Source of the DNA: CAVSRC01 sp963732845
GTDB taxonomy: Bacteria; Pseudomonadota; Alphaproteobacteria; Rhizobiales; Kaistiaceae
Assembly (NCBI GenBank): GCA_963732845.1
Contig: CAVTBE010000014.1
Span: 62,001 to 126,000 of the forward strand
DNA: 64,000 nt
Reading direction: 5' to 3'
The translations under genes were made by a program, and so were the position numbers. Shown here piece by piece: positions 56,675-64,000 of the stretch. Within the stretch, counting starts at the first letter, position 1. The number at the start of each line of letters is the position of its first letter. The notes below the pieces were generated by a model. The model saw only the letters and a list, made by a program, of their open reading frames with translations. It was not told where the DNA came from and did not search any database.

Positions 56675-57430
56675 TCATGGATTCGGAACGGCACTATCGA
56701 TCTGTCGTTCCAGGAATTCGTGCAGCAGCGCCTTTAGCTCTGAGATATCAACGTGGTCGGTCGCATACGCTTCGTCGGCCGCCCTCAGAGCTGCCTGATA
56801 TCTGGGCCGATCAGCCATGATTTGGTCAATAACGGTCATGGTCCCCGGCAGCGCGGTTCCCATCTTGAGGCAAAGACACGCGTAGGCAAACGCCCGCGCT
56901 GTACGGCCATTGCCGTTGCGAAACGGATGGATCCAGTTGATCTTCCAAAGCGCAAACGCCGCGACATCCAAGGCATCTCCGGACGTCCAGACAGAGGATA
57001 AATCGCGGAAGAACCGGCTCATGCAAGCGCCGACCGACTGCCAAAGCGGTGGCGCGTAGACAACAGCGCCGTGTGCGTCGGAGATGACAACTTCTACGTT
57101 TCGATAGGTACCGGGACGATCAAGAAGGAGTATCGTTCCAGTGCGATGCAATTCGCGGAGAACCACCTCATCGGGCATCGGCGGATGCCATCTTTCAGGC
57201 ATCGGCGGATGCCATTTGCCGCGCACCCTCCTGTGGGCAAGGAGAAAAATGACGATGGCGTCGATAAGGTTGATTTGGTTGGTGGCGTTCAACACCTCGA
57301 TGTAGTGCGCTTGATCGCCGTTGATCGTTTCCCAATTATCATCGCTGAGTTCCAGCGTGAAGTGCAACACCCCCGACCCGACATGGTATCGGGTTGGTTG
57401 TTTCGACCTGAGGGAGTGTTGCCATGCCAT
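56675..57430 (-). CDS. Fic/DOC family protein, 5' end altered by an IS30 element
   Basis: Fic proteins transfer AMP or related groups to target proteins. The protein has the complete active-site loop HPFRNGNGRTAR (HPFx2GNGRx2R) and an intact helical core (LRELHRTGTILLLDRP, MTVIDQIMADRPRYQAALRA). I see no inhibitory (S/T)xxxE(G/N) motif. The open frame reaches 251 residues, but the first 20-24 codons (MAWQHSLRSKQPTRYHVGSG) lie in the end of the adjacent IS30 element and overlap its transposase start on the other strand, so the native start may be lost. Residues near 75-90 carry a tandem 8-residue duplication (WHPPMPER, WHPPMPDE) from a 24-bp repeat at 57174-57221. Confidence 0.8.
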   Translation of the reverse strand: MAWQHSLRSKQPTRYHVGSGVLHFTLELSDDNWETINGDQAHYIEVLNATNQINLIDAIVIFLLAHRRVRGKWHPPMPERWHPPMPDEVVLRELHRTGTILLLDRPGTYRNVEVVISDAHGAVVYAPPLWQSVGACMSRFFRDLSSVWTSGDALDVAAFALWKINWIHPFRNGNGRTARAFAYACLCLKMGTALPGTMTVIDQIMADRPRYQAALRAADEAYATDHVDISELKALLHEFLERQIDSAVPNP

Positions 57431-58423
57431 TTTATTCGCACCTGTCGAGCGATGAAAGAACCGAGATCGGTCTTCTGATCCGGGCGGGTTATTCGATCAG
57501 TGCCATTGCCCGTGCGCTTGGGCGGGCCAGGTCGACCATCTCACGCGAGCTGAAACGCAATCGGCTCCTCAAGGGAGGCTATTCGCCCTGCCACGGTGAT
57601 GGCGCCTATATGGCGCGCCGGCAGCGTGCGTCGGTCCTGGAGCGCGATTCTGTGCTTGGGTGTTTCGTCGTCCAGCGCCTGTCGGAGGGTTGGTCGCCCG
57701 AACAGATTGCCGGCTGGCTCAAGACTGGCGCCGAAAGAGGATTGCGTACCGTGTGCACGGAGACCATCTATGCGTTCTGTTACCGCAGCGCCCAGAAGAC
57801 GCAGCAATTGTGGCGCTATCTGACCCGGTGCAGAAAGTCCCGCCGGCCGATGCGCGCCCGGCGATCACGCGACATGCTCAAGGACAGAGCCTCCATTCAC
57901 GACCGGCCTGATGTGGTGGAAAGCCGAGGAGAAGCCGGCCATTGGGAGGGCGATCTGATCCTGTGCAAGCGCACACGACCCGTGCTCGTGCTGCATGAGC
58001 GCAAGTCCCGGCTGACGCTGGCGGCAAGATTGACCGGCAAAACCGCCGCCGAGACCGTCGCGGTCATGATGAGCGTCTTCCGGCGGCTTGATCCGGCACT
58101 GCGCAAGTCGATCACCTTCGATAACGACACCACCTTCGCCAGGCATGCCATGTTGCGTTCCATGTTCAACATGACGACCTGGTTCTGCGATGCCTATGCG
58201 TCCTGGCAAAAGGGCGGGGTCGAAAACGCCAATGGCAGGTTACGCCGATGGTTGCCCCGCCAACTGGACATCGACGCACTGGACGATGAAGACCTCCAGG
58301 AGATCATCCTCACCGCCAATCTGACACCGCGGAAATGCCTGGGTTACAAAACTCCGATCCAGGCCATGCTCGCCGACCTTGGCAGGGACGTCAAAATCCG
58401 ATTTGCTTGAACCTGTTGCATGT
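57351..58423 (+). mobile_element. IS30-family insertion sequence
   Basis: An element of about 1.07 kb with one transposase gene. The ends are approximate: TGCAACA occurs as an inverted pair just outside the gene (about 57360 on the left; as TGTTGCA at 58414-58420 on the right), and I take these as part of imperfect terminal repeats. The left end lies in the 5' region of fic and the right end abuts the IS110-family element. Confidence 0.7.
57424..58410 (+). CDS. IS30 family transposase
   Basis: A 328-residue DDE transposase starting MPFYSHLSSDERTEIGLLIR after GGGAG. The N-terminal helix-turn-helix (YSISAIARALGRARSTISRE) is followed by the catalytic triad regions: GHWEGDLILCKRTRP (first D), SITFDNDTTFARH (second D), and KGGVENANGRLRRWLPRQLD (E). 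The frame is intact and the length normal for IS30, so the element may still be active. Confidence 0.93.
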   Translation: MPFYSHLSSDERTEIGLLIRAGYSISAIARALGRARSTISRELKRNRLLKGGYSPCHGDGAYMARRQRASVLERDSVLGCFVVQRLSEGWSPEQIAGWLKTGAERGLRTVCTETIYAFCYRSAQKTQQLWRYLTRCRKSRRPMRARRSRDMLKDRASIHDRPDVVESRGEAGHWEGDLILCKRTRPVLVLHERKSRLTLAARLTGKTAAETVAVMMSVFRRLDPALRKSITFDNDTTFARHAMLRSMFNMTTWFCDAYASWQKGGVENANGRLRRWLPRQLDIDALDDEDLQEIILTANLTPRKCLGYKTPIQAMLADLGRDVKIRFA

Positions 58424-58434
58424 GTGGACGCCCC

Positions 58435-58686
58435 GGTTAATGCAAGAGGACTTCGGTCGATTTCGGAAAATGTGGTCAGGTGCGGTCATGTGTCCGGCCT
58501 CATTGATGCGGCCTTTCTCATGCCGCGGGCCCGTATGGAGATGCGCGGATCAAGCCCAAACACTTCGGCGAGCTCGAAGGCTCTGTGCAACGGACTGGTT
58601 TCCTTGATCCGGTCTCTTTGACCATTTTTTCCTTACCCGTCCTTCGCCCTTCTCACATCCTGACGGTCATTTCGGCTTTGGCTTGA
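58435..58686 (-). ncRNA. Candidate bridge RNA region of the IS110-family element
   Basis: IS110-family recombinases are guided by a bridge RNA encoded in the non-coding end of the element, downstream of the recombinase gene in the IS1111 group. Here 252 bp without a gene lie between the recombinase stop and the left inverted repeat. This is the right place and size. I have not shown the fold or the donor and target loops, so this is a positional inference only. Confidence 0.35.
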
Positions 58687-59709
58687 TCAGGCCGCCGCCG
58701 AACTCAAATAGCCCTCCTTCTTTGTCGTGATCGCCCAGGCCATCCGCGCCATCTTGTTGGCCAAGGCAGTTGCCACCAGCAGGCGCGGTTTGCGCGCCAG
58801 CATCCGGGCCAGCCATGACCCTTGTGGTGCACCGTTGCGGCTCGCCCAGCGAACTACCGCCATCGCACCGATGATCAGCAGGCGTCGAATATCGCGCTGA
58901 CCCATTTTCGATGTTTTGCCCAATACCGGTTTGCCGCCGGTGGATTTCTGCCGTGGTGTGAGCCCGCACCAAGCCGCAAAATCCCGGCCGTTGCGAAAGT
59001 TCTGCATCGGCGGGGCGAAAGCTTGCAGGGCCGCCGCACAGATAGGACCGACGCCGGGGATCGTCATCAGCCGGGCGGTGTCTTCGTCCGCCTTGCTGCC
59101 TTCACGAATATCTCGTTCCAGCGTCTTGATCGTCGCGGAGCAATCCTCAATCCGCTCCAGATACAGCCGCCCGAGCGCGCGCACCAACTCACGAAGGCCG
59201 GAACCGGGATCATCAACAGCCTCTGCGAGCCGGCCAATATGGACGATGCCTTTCGGAGCGATGACGCCAAATTCAGCCAAATGTCCCCTCAATGCATTGA
59301 TCATCTGCGTGCGTTGGCGCACCAGAAGATCGCGTGTGCGGAACACCATGCTGCGCTCCTGCTGCGCTTCGCTCTTCACCGCCGCAAAGCGCATGGTCGG
59401 TCGCGACGCCGCCTCGGCAATCGCTTCAGCATCGGCCGCATCATTCTTTTGCCGCTTCACAAACGGCTTCACATAGATCGGCGGTATCAGCCTGACTTCA
59501 TGGCTCAGCTTGGCAATCTCGCGGCCCCAGTAATGGGCGCTGGCGCAGCTTTCCATCGCCACCAAACTCGGCGGAACTTGCGCCAGAAAATCCAGCATTC
59601 GCGCACGCGACAGCTTCTTGCGAAATATCACCGAGCCATCCGCCCCCGCGCCGTGTAACTGAAAGCTCCGCTTTGCCAGATCAATCCCGATAATGCTAAC
59701 TTTGCTCAC
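58687..59709 (-). CDS. IS110 family recombinase/transposase
   Basis: A 340-residue DEDD recombinase with a GTG start preceded by GAGGAGGAAAC. The N-terminal RuvC-like domain has GIDLAKRSFQLHGAG (first D), VAMESCASAHYWGREI (E) and KNDAADAEAIAEAASRP (DxxD-type acidic pair). The C-terminal Transposase_20 domain has MTIPGVGPICAAALQAF and FRNGRDFAAWCGLTPRQKST, with the catalytic serine expected in LTPRQKSTGGK. The frame is intact and the length normal. It is the only gene of the element. Confidence 0.93.
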   Translation of the reverse strand: MSKVSIIGIDLAKRSFQLHGAGADGSVIFRKKLSRARMLDFLAQVPPSLVAMESCASAHYWGREIAKLSHEVRLIPPIYVKPFVKRQKNDAADAEAIAEAASRPTMRFAAVKSEAQQERSMVFRTRDLLVRQRTQMINALRGHLAEFGVIAPKGIVHIGRLAEAVDDPGSGLRELVRALGRLYLERIEDCSATIKTLERDIREGSKADEDTARLMTIPGVGPICAAALQAFAPPMQNFRNGRDFAAWCGLTPRQKSTGGKPVLGKTSKMGQRDIRRLLIIGAMAVVRWASRNGAPQGSWLARMLARKPRLLVATALANKMARMAWAITTKKEGYLSSAAA

Positions 59710-59792
59710 GGACGTTTCCTCCTCGCTCGGCGGTTCCTAAACACCGCCATCTTGGCACTCTCTGATGCCGTCAGGAGGGGCGTCCACCCCAT

Positions 59793-59846
59793 CACTTCGC
59801 GCTGGAATCCACCATCAAGCACTTCGCGCTGGAATCCACCATCAAG
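59793..59846. repeat. Tandem 27-bp direct repeat, two copies
   Basis: Two exact, adjacent 27-bp copies starting CACTTCGCGCTGGAATCC lie 5 bp outside the right end of the IS110-family element. They look like a remnant of another element or a target region rather than coding sequence. Confidence 0.85.
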
Positions 59847-60099
59847 CATTTCCTGCCCCAAACAGCGAAAAGGCCCGGCAAATATTCCGGGCCTCTTCTT
59901 GTCGCGCTAGGCGTGATTGATTGTCAACGGACGGTTGTGCGATCACCGTCGTGGATAGGTTCATGCCCCTCGATCTCGTCAAGCCTTTTGGCAACTTCAG
60001 CCCCATCACCAAACTGACGCGTTGAGCACGGCGTTCGGTGGCGGACATCCTATGGTTCTGCGCAGTTAGCGCGAGTTGGTCCAACGTACGCGTCACCAT
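59842..60099 (-). pseudogene. Small hypothetical gene, probably frameshifted
   Basis: The open frame encodes 85 residues starting MVTRTLDQLALTAQNHRMSA. The first 30 residues look like a real small protein (MSATERRAQRVS). From about residue 31 another frame looks more protein-like (AKRLDEIEGHEPIHDGDR, then a stop), which suggests a one-base deletion near 60005. The distal part of the open frame reads into the tandem repeat region. I do not recognise a family. Expression and function are doubtful. Confidence 0.35.
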
Positions 60100-60428
60100 G
60101 GCCGACCTCCATTAGTAACTCCCCCAGTATTCCTCAGAGTTGCTGAGGACTTATTACTTCCTCCCATTGTTTCTAATCCCCTGCATCCAAGAGATCCTTA
60201 ACCAAAGGGAATCGGAACGCCCTTGGGTTGAGGCGCTGCAGAATAGCTCCTACGCCGGGCAGATAACAATACCGCAGTGCAGCATAGCGGTCTGACCCGA
60301 ATTGTCAGTCGCTGCGAGTTTAGGTAACGATGAAATGTGGCCGGTTGACAATCGGTCAACCCGATTTGTTGGCTGCGACAAAAGAGGGCCCCAACTGCAG
60401 GGCATTGATTCCATGCTCGAATTTTCGA
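60100..60428. other. Intergenic stretch without recognisable features
   Basis: About 330 bp of lower GC than its surroundings, with no credible reading frame, tRNA, clear terminator or repeat that I can identify. It is probably decayed accessory DNA inside the island. Confidence 0.5.
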
Positions 60429-60700
60429 TCATGTTGATTCTTCTACCCATTCCGCGCTGATCTCGAGGCCAGCGCGGCGGCCAAGCTCCCGAATGCCTAG
60501 AATGTTGTACATCTCGCCGTCCGCATCCTGGAGCCGATCGGTGGTGGTCACGTCGTCCATTAACCGGGTCCGCCAAGTCACAACATGCTTCGCGTAACGC
60601 TGGCCGCCGGCGAACGATCGTCCTCGCTCTTGAACGCCAGCCCCGCCCAGATTGTGCGCGAAGTCTGCCACTCGTAGGCGGGTTCGTTACGATCAGTGGG
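60429..60700 (-). pseudogene. Phage head-tail adaptor remnant
   Basis: The C-terminal half reads DDVTTTDRLQDADGEMYNIL then IRELGRRAGLEISAEWVEES, the usual end of small phage head-tail joining proteins. In them a beta-barrel is followed by an 'I-x-P-x-D-R ... I-x-G-I-x-E ... R-x-x-x-L-E-I' pattern. Upstream, EWQTSRTIWAGLAFKSEDDR reads in a different frame and joins naturally to FAGGQRYAKHVV, so one frameshift lies near 60620. The N-terminus is missing. No other phage gene is nearby, so this is the relic of a deleted prophage. Confidence 0.55.
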
Positions 60701-60841
60701 TGTCCATCTGCCCCCAGCGGAGGAACATGCGCTCATGGCCGCGCTTGCCAGCCTTCATGACCGCCATCGAGAAGCGGCTGCAGGCGATGACGCCGCTCAT
60801 CGGCCACTGAAGGGCGGCGCCGGCGCCACTCTCGGTCGCCG

Positions 60842-61633
60842 TCAGCGCCGCTCGGTCACCGTCCACGGGATCACGACCGGCGCGTCGAGCAGCTCCACGA
60901 TCTGCGCATTGACGCCGAAGGTCGCCGCCAGCCGCTCCTTGGTCAGCACCCGGCGCGGCGGCCCGTCGGCGACGATGCGGCCACCGTCGAGCACGATTAC
61001 CCGCGTTGCCCGGCGCGCCGCGAGGCCGAGATCGTGGAGCGCCGCCAGCACCGCGCCGCCAGCCTCCGCCCGCTTGCGCAGGATGTCGAGGACGATGAGC
61101 TGGTAGCGCGGATCGAGCGCCGCGGTCGGCTCGTCGGCGAGGATCGTCGGCGCCTCGGTCGCCAGCACCCGGGCGATGGCCACCCGCGCCCGCTCGCCGC
61201 CGGAGAGCGTGGTGACCGAGCGGTCGGCATGTTCGGTGACCCCGGTCGCCGCCATCGCCGCCGTGACCGCGGCGCGATCGGCGGCTGACAGCGAGGCCCC
61301 GGCACCGCGCGGCAGGCGGCCGAGGCTGACGACATCGCGCACCGCCAGCGGCCAGTGGAACACCTGCCCCTGCGGCAGGTAGGCGACGCGGCGGGCGCGC
61401 TCGGCCAGCGACAGGTGGCGGACGTCCTCGCCGCCGATGATCAGGTCGCCGCGCGCCGGTACCAGCCCCGCCGCGGCGCGCAGCAGCGTCGTCTTGCCGG
61501 CGCCGTTCGGCCCGACGATGACCGCGAACTCGCCGGCGCGCACCGACAGCGCGATGTCGTGCAGGATGGCGCGCTTGCCGAAGGCGACGTTGACCCGGCT
61601 CAGCCGCAGCAGAGGCCCGTTCCCCTCGCTCAT
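60842..61633 (-). CDS. ABC transporter ATP-binding protein, FecE/BtuD/HmuV type
   Basis: The ATPase of a cobalamin/ferric-chelate importer. The 263-residue protein starts MSEGNGPLLRLSRVNVAFGK and has Walker A VGPNGAGKTTLLRAAAG, a Q-loop (VAYLPQGQVFHWPLAVRDVV), the signature TLSGGERARVAIARVLATEA, Walker B PTILADEPTAALD and the switch histidine in LAALHDLGLAARRATRV. The ATG overlaps the upstream permease stop by 4 nt. A GTC-rich C-terminus ending PVVIPWTVTERR is normal for the family. Substrate identity depends on genes outside the window. Confidence 0.92.
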   Translation of the reverse strand: MSEGNGPLLRLSRVNVAFGKRAILHDIALSVRAGEFAVIVGPNGAGKTTLLRAAAGLVPARGDLIIGGEDVRHLSLAERARRVAYLPQGQVFHWPLAVRDVVSLGRLPRGAGASLSAADRAAVTAAMAATGVTEHADRSVTTLSGGERARVAIARVLATEAPTILADEPTAALDPRYQLIVLDILRKRAEAGGAVLAALHDLGLAARRATRVIVLDGGRIVADGPPRRVLTKERLAATFGVNAQIVELLDAPVVIPWTVTERR

Positions 61634-62649
61634 GTGGCGTCTCCGGTGAGCTCGTGGCGGCGGGAAACGATGAGGGCGATGAAGAATGGCGCCCCGATGA
61701 GGGCGGTGAAGACGCCGACCTTGATCTCGCCCTGGGCGGGGATCAGCCGCACGGCGATATCGGCGGCAAGCAGCAGTGCGGCGCCCGCCAGCGCCGCCGG
61801 GATCATCAGCTGGCCGGGATCGTGGCGGACAAAGGGGCGCATCAGGTGCGGCGCCACCAGCCCGACGAAGCCGATGGAACCGGCCACCGCGACGCCGGCG
61901 CCGACCGCCGCAGCGACGCCGGCGACCACCCTCAGCCGCACGCGCGACAGGTCGAAACCCATGCTCGCCGCCGCATCCTCGCCCAGCGTCAGCGCGCGGA
62001 AGGCGCGCCGGTCCCACATCAGTAGGACCACGCCGACGGCCATGAAGGGCGCGGCGATGAGCACGTGCTGCATGCTGCGGTCCTGCAGCGAGCCGAGCAG
62101 CCAGAAGGCGATCTCGAGCGCGGCGAAGGGATTGGGCGCGAGATTGAGGGCGAGCGCAGTGGCCGCACCGGCGAGGCTGGAGACGGCGAGCCCGGCGAGG
62201 ATGAGCACCAGCAGGCTCGCCCTTGGCCCCGCCACCAGGATGAGCAGTGCGACCGAGATCAACGCCCCGGCGATGGCCGCCGCCGGCAGTGCCCAGGAGA
62301 GCGCGTCGAAGAACCCGAGCGAGATGACCAGCACGGCGCCGAAGGCGGCGGCCGACGGCGCGCCGAACAGCGACGGCGCGGCCAGCGGATTGCGCAACAG
62401 GCCCTGAAGCGCGGCGCCGGACAGGCCCAGCGTGCCGCCGATCATCAGCCCGAGCAAGGCACGCGGCAGGCGGATTTCGAGAACGATGATGCGCGCCGCC
62501 TCGCTGCCCTTGCCGGTGAGGACATCGCCCAGCGTACCAAGCGGCAGGAAGACCGGACCGACGGCCAATGAGCCGGCAAACAAAGCCGCCACCAGCACAA
62601 GCAGCAGGGCGACGAGCACCCCTTGCCGCCAGTCTGCCCCTGCCGCCAT
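61630..62649 (-). CDS. FecCD/BtuC family ABC transporter permease
   Basis: The membrane subunit of the same importer. The 339-residue protein from the ATG at 62649 has about ten membrane spans. The FecCD motifs are EIRLPRALLGLMIGGTLGLS, GAALQGLLRNPLAAPSLFGA, ALEIAFWLLGSLQDRSMQHV, and the coupling helix near GSIGFVGLVAPHLMRPFVRH, where the conserved G-x-(I/V)-x-F-(V/I)-G-L-(V/I)-x-P-H is complete. Length is normal. It lies 10 bp downstream of the TonB-dependent receptor and overlaps the ATPase gene. Confidence 0.93.
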   Translation of the reverse strand: MAAGADWRQGVLVALLLVLVAALFAGSLAVGPVFLPLGTLGDVLTGKGSEAARIIVLEIRLPRALLGLMIGGTLGLSGAALQGLLRNPLAAPSLFGAPSAAAFGAVLVISLGFFDALSWALPAAAIAGALISVALLILVAGPRASLLVLILAGLAVSSLAGAATALALNLAPNPFAALEIAFWLLGSLQDRSMQHVLIAAPFMAVGVVLLMWDRRAFRALTLGEDAAASMGFDLSRVRLRVVAGVAAAVGAGVAVAGSIGFVGLVAPHLMRPFVRHDPGQLMIPAALAGAALLLAADIAVRLIPAQGEIKVGVFTALIGAPFFIALIVSRRHELTGDAT

Positions 62650-62659
62650 GTTGCCCCCG

Positions 62660-64000
62660 TCACTGCCGCCAGGTGAGGCCGATATAGGCCGAGAGCCCGG
62701 CGGTGTTGTAGCCCGCCGGATCCTCATAGCGCACGTTGGTCAGGTTTTCGACGCGCCCGAAGATGCGGGTATGCGGGTCCAGCGGATAAGACGCCTTCAC
62801 ATCGAAGCGGGTATAGGCGGGCAGCGGCGAGGTTTCGCCCGAGCTCGAGAAGCGGTCGCCGACATAGGTCGCGGTCAGCGACGTCTCCAGCCCCGAGCGT
62901 CCGATCCAGGAGAGCGTCGCCGCGCCGCTGTGCACGGGCCGGCGGGCGAGCAGCAGCCCGGTGTCGCCATCGCGGGCGTCCGTGTAGGTGTAGGAGGTGT
63001 CGAGCGTCAGGCGCGAGGGAATGAGGATGAGCTTCCCGTTGAGCTCGACGCCGCGCATCGTGGCGCGGCCGACATTGACGTAGCCGCCGTAGCCGGTGCC
63101 GATGCCGTAATCGTAGTCGAGCAGATTGGTGAACCGGCTCTGGAAGGCGGTCGCCGACAGGGTCAGCCGGCCATCGAACAGCGTCTGGTCGATGCCAACG
63201 TCGCCGCCGACGCTCTTCTCCGATTTCAGCGCCGTGGTGATGCCATTATCAAGATTATACGCCTTCTGGAAAAAGCTCGGCCGCTTGGCGCCGGTGCCGA
63301 GGCTGGCGCGCAGCTTGGTCTCGGTCGTGGGGATCTCGTAGGCGGCGGTGAAGCGGCCGGTGAGGAAGCCATCCTCGCCCGGCTGGCCGTCATAGCGTCC
63401 GCTGAAAGTCAGGAAGAGATGGTCGATCGGCGAGATCTGGTCGCCGGCGAAGAGAGCATAACGCGTCGCGGTGTCGTCGAAGTTTCCGGAATAGGACGGG
63501 TTGGCCGCATAGCTCGCCTGCTCCTGTTCGAGCCGCACGCCGCCCAGCAGTTGCCCGAAAGCCCCTGCCCCGAAAGTGGCGCGATACTCGGCGCCGACGT
63601 TACGCGAGGAATAATCGTAGGTCTGGTCCGGCGTGCCGGGTTCGAAATTGTGACGGCGTGCGGTGGTAGCGAAGCCGGTGAGCGACTGCTTGATGCTTCC
63701 GTCGGGGCTGTCGAATGACAGCCGGCCGTAGCCGGTCACCATCGACTTGTCCTCGGTGTTGCGGGCATTGGCCGGGTCGGTCCCCCAACCCGGCGACCCG
63801 TCATAGTCGCTCTTTCCGGTCGTGCCTTTGACGCTGAAATCAAGCCGCGGGCCGTCGGCGGGGGCATAGCTGCCGCTGATCGAGCCGCTCCATCGTTCGA
63901 GGCCGTCGGCCTCGTCGTGATCGCGGTTGCCGACGCGGGAGAAGCCTGAGGTGGCGACGTGCTCGCCACTCAGCAGCATGCTGAAATCGTCCTTGGCAAA
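62660..64000 (-). CDS. TonB-dependent outer membrane receptor, C-terminal part (cut by window edge)
   Basis: The open frame enters from the right edge and covers about 446 C-terminal residues, with the signal peptide, TonB box and plug outside. The visible part is a beta-barrel made of alternating aromatic strands: NVGAEYRATFGAGAFGQLLG, LTFSGRYDGQPGEDGFLTGR, KLRASLGTGAKRPSFFQKAY (the conserved 'G-T-x-x-K-x-P' turn), SYTYTDARDGDTG, and the final FGRVENLTNVRYEDPAGYNT, the standard TBDR end. The pattern is closest to BtuB-like cobalamin receptors, but siderophore or heme uptake cannot be excluded. It is co-transcribed with the permease and ATPase. No substrate-binding protein is visible in the window. 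Confidence 0.88.
   Translation of the reverse strand, partial: FAKDDFSMLLSGEHVATSGFSRVGNRDHDEADGLERWSGSISGSYAPADGPRLDFSVKGTTGKSDYDGSPGWGTDPANARNTEDKSMVTGYGRLSFDSPDGSIKQSLTGFATTARRHNFEPGTPDQTYDYSSRNVGAEYRATFGAGAFGQLLGGVRLEQEQASYAANPSYSGNFDDTATRYALFAGDQISPIDHLFLTFSGRYDGQPGEDGFLTGRFTAAYEIPTTETKLRASLGTGAKRPSFFQKAYNLDNGITTALKSEKSVGGDVGIDQTLFDGRLTLSATAFQSRFTNLLDYDYGIGTGYGGYVNVGRATMRGVELNGKLILIPSRLTLDTSYTYTDARDGDTGLLLARRPVHSGAATLSWIGRSGLETSLTATYVGDRFSSSGETSPLPAYTRFDVKASYPLDPHTRIFGRVENLTNVRYEDPAGYNTAGLSAYIGLTWRQ

Larger units (their letters stand above)
58424..59787 (-). mobile_element. IS110-family (IS1111-group-like) insertion sequence
   Basis: GTGGACGCCCC at 58424-58434 and its exact reverse complement at 59777-59787 form 11-bp inverted repeats around a DEDD recombinase gene, giving an element of about 1.36 kb. 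Subterminal inverted repeats and a long non-coding stretch downstream of the recombinase (58435-58686) fit the IS1111 group. It lies immediately beside the IS30 right end, so one element probably inserted next to the other. Confidence 0.75.

Noticed and set aside
60679..60810. Short + strand frame ending at 60810, with an ATG at 60727 after a good Shine-Dalgarno (27 codons)
   Set aside because: It is too short and resembles no known protein. It may be the tail of a deleted gene, but I cannot support it.

Overview
This is a roughly 66% GC window. Its gene content and order point to an alphaproteobacterium, most likely Hyphomicrobiales (Rhizobiales). The pointers are a 14-subunit nuo operon followed by birA, RNase J, methylmalonyl-CoA epimerase and a DUF1467 gene, the short alphaproteobacterial ProRS, hup-lon-clpX-clpP-tig, glnB-glnA, a PopZ-type gene beside valS, GTTC-N7-GTTC type SOS boxes and FixK/FNR-type boxes. 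I cannot name a genus from sequence alone.

Layout. 0-6 kb: a DUF2157 membrane protein (cut by the edge), a MarC-type protein, ssb, two small proteins, and a complete NHEJ pair (ku, ligD). 6-10 kb: lolD, lolC/E and proS, then an intergenic region that appears to encode a small RNA of about 220 nt with a strong terminator. 10-29 kb: one long minus-strand operon in transcription order nuoA-B-C-[four-helix-bundle gene]-D-E-F-[DUF3291]-G-H-I-[SPOR-like secreted protein]-J-K-L-M-N-birA-rnj-mce-DUF1467. 29-38 kb: a PH-domain protein, tRNA-Asp, tRNA-Val, HU, Lon, ClpX, ClpP, trigger factor and tRNA-Leu (protein quality control). 38-41 kb: NAD(P)HX repair enzyme, then glnB-glnA with a likely sigma-54 promoter and a clear terminator. 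41-49 kb: an SDR-type epimerase, a secreted FG-GAP-like protein, valS, popZ, a TolC-family protein and pcm. 49-56 kb: an RND efflux pump with a divergent TetR regulator and a palindromic operator, then an ArsB/NhaD-type permease with an extracytoplasmic N-terminal domain. 56.5-60.7 kb: tRNA-Cys followed by a small accessory island (Fic protein, IS30-family element, IS110/IS1111-family element, tandem repeats, phage head-tail adaptor remnant). 60.8-64 kb: an ABC importer (ATPase, FecCD-type permease) and the C-terminal part of a TonB-dependent receptor, probably for cobalamin or a ferric chelate.

Two things stand out. First, a 446-bp element with 31-bp terminal inverted repeats (27 of 31 positions identical) and a single four-helix-bundle gene fills the nuoC-nuoD junction exactly. 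Its repeat supplies the nuoC stop codon and it ends 2 nt before the nuoD start, leaving nuoD without an obvious Shine-Dalgarno. Second, ten minus-strand genes between 5.7 and 27.7 kb (ku, birA, nuoN, M, L, J, H, D, the SPOR-like gene and the four-helix-bundle gene) carry about 21 single-base frameshifts. Each is repaired by removing one base, and in each a C on the coding strand will do. After repair every gene has its expected length and motifs. A consensus or assembly artefact is the likeliest cause, so I annotate these as genes and give the corrected length in each entry.
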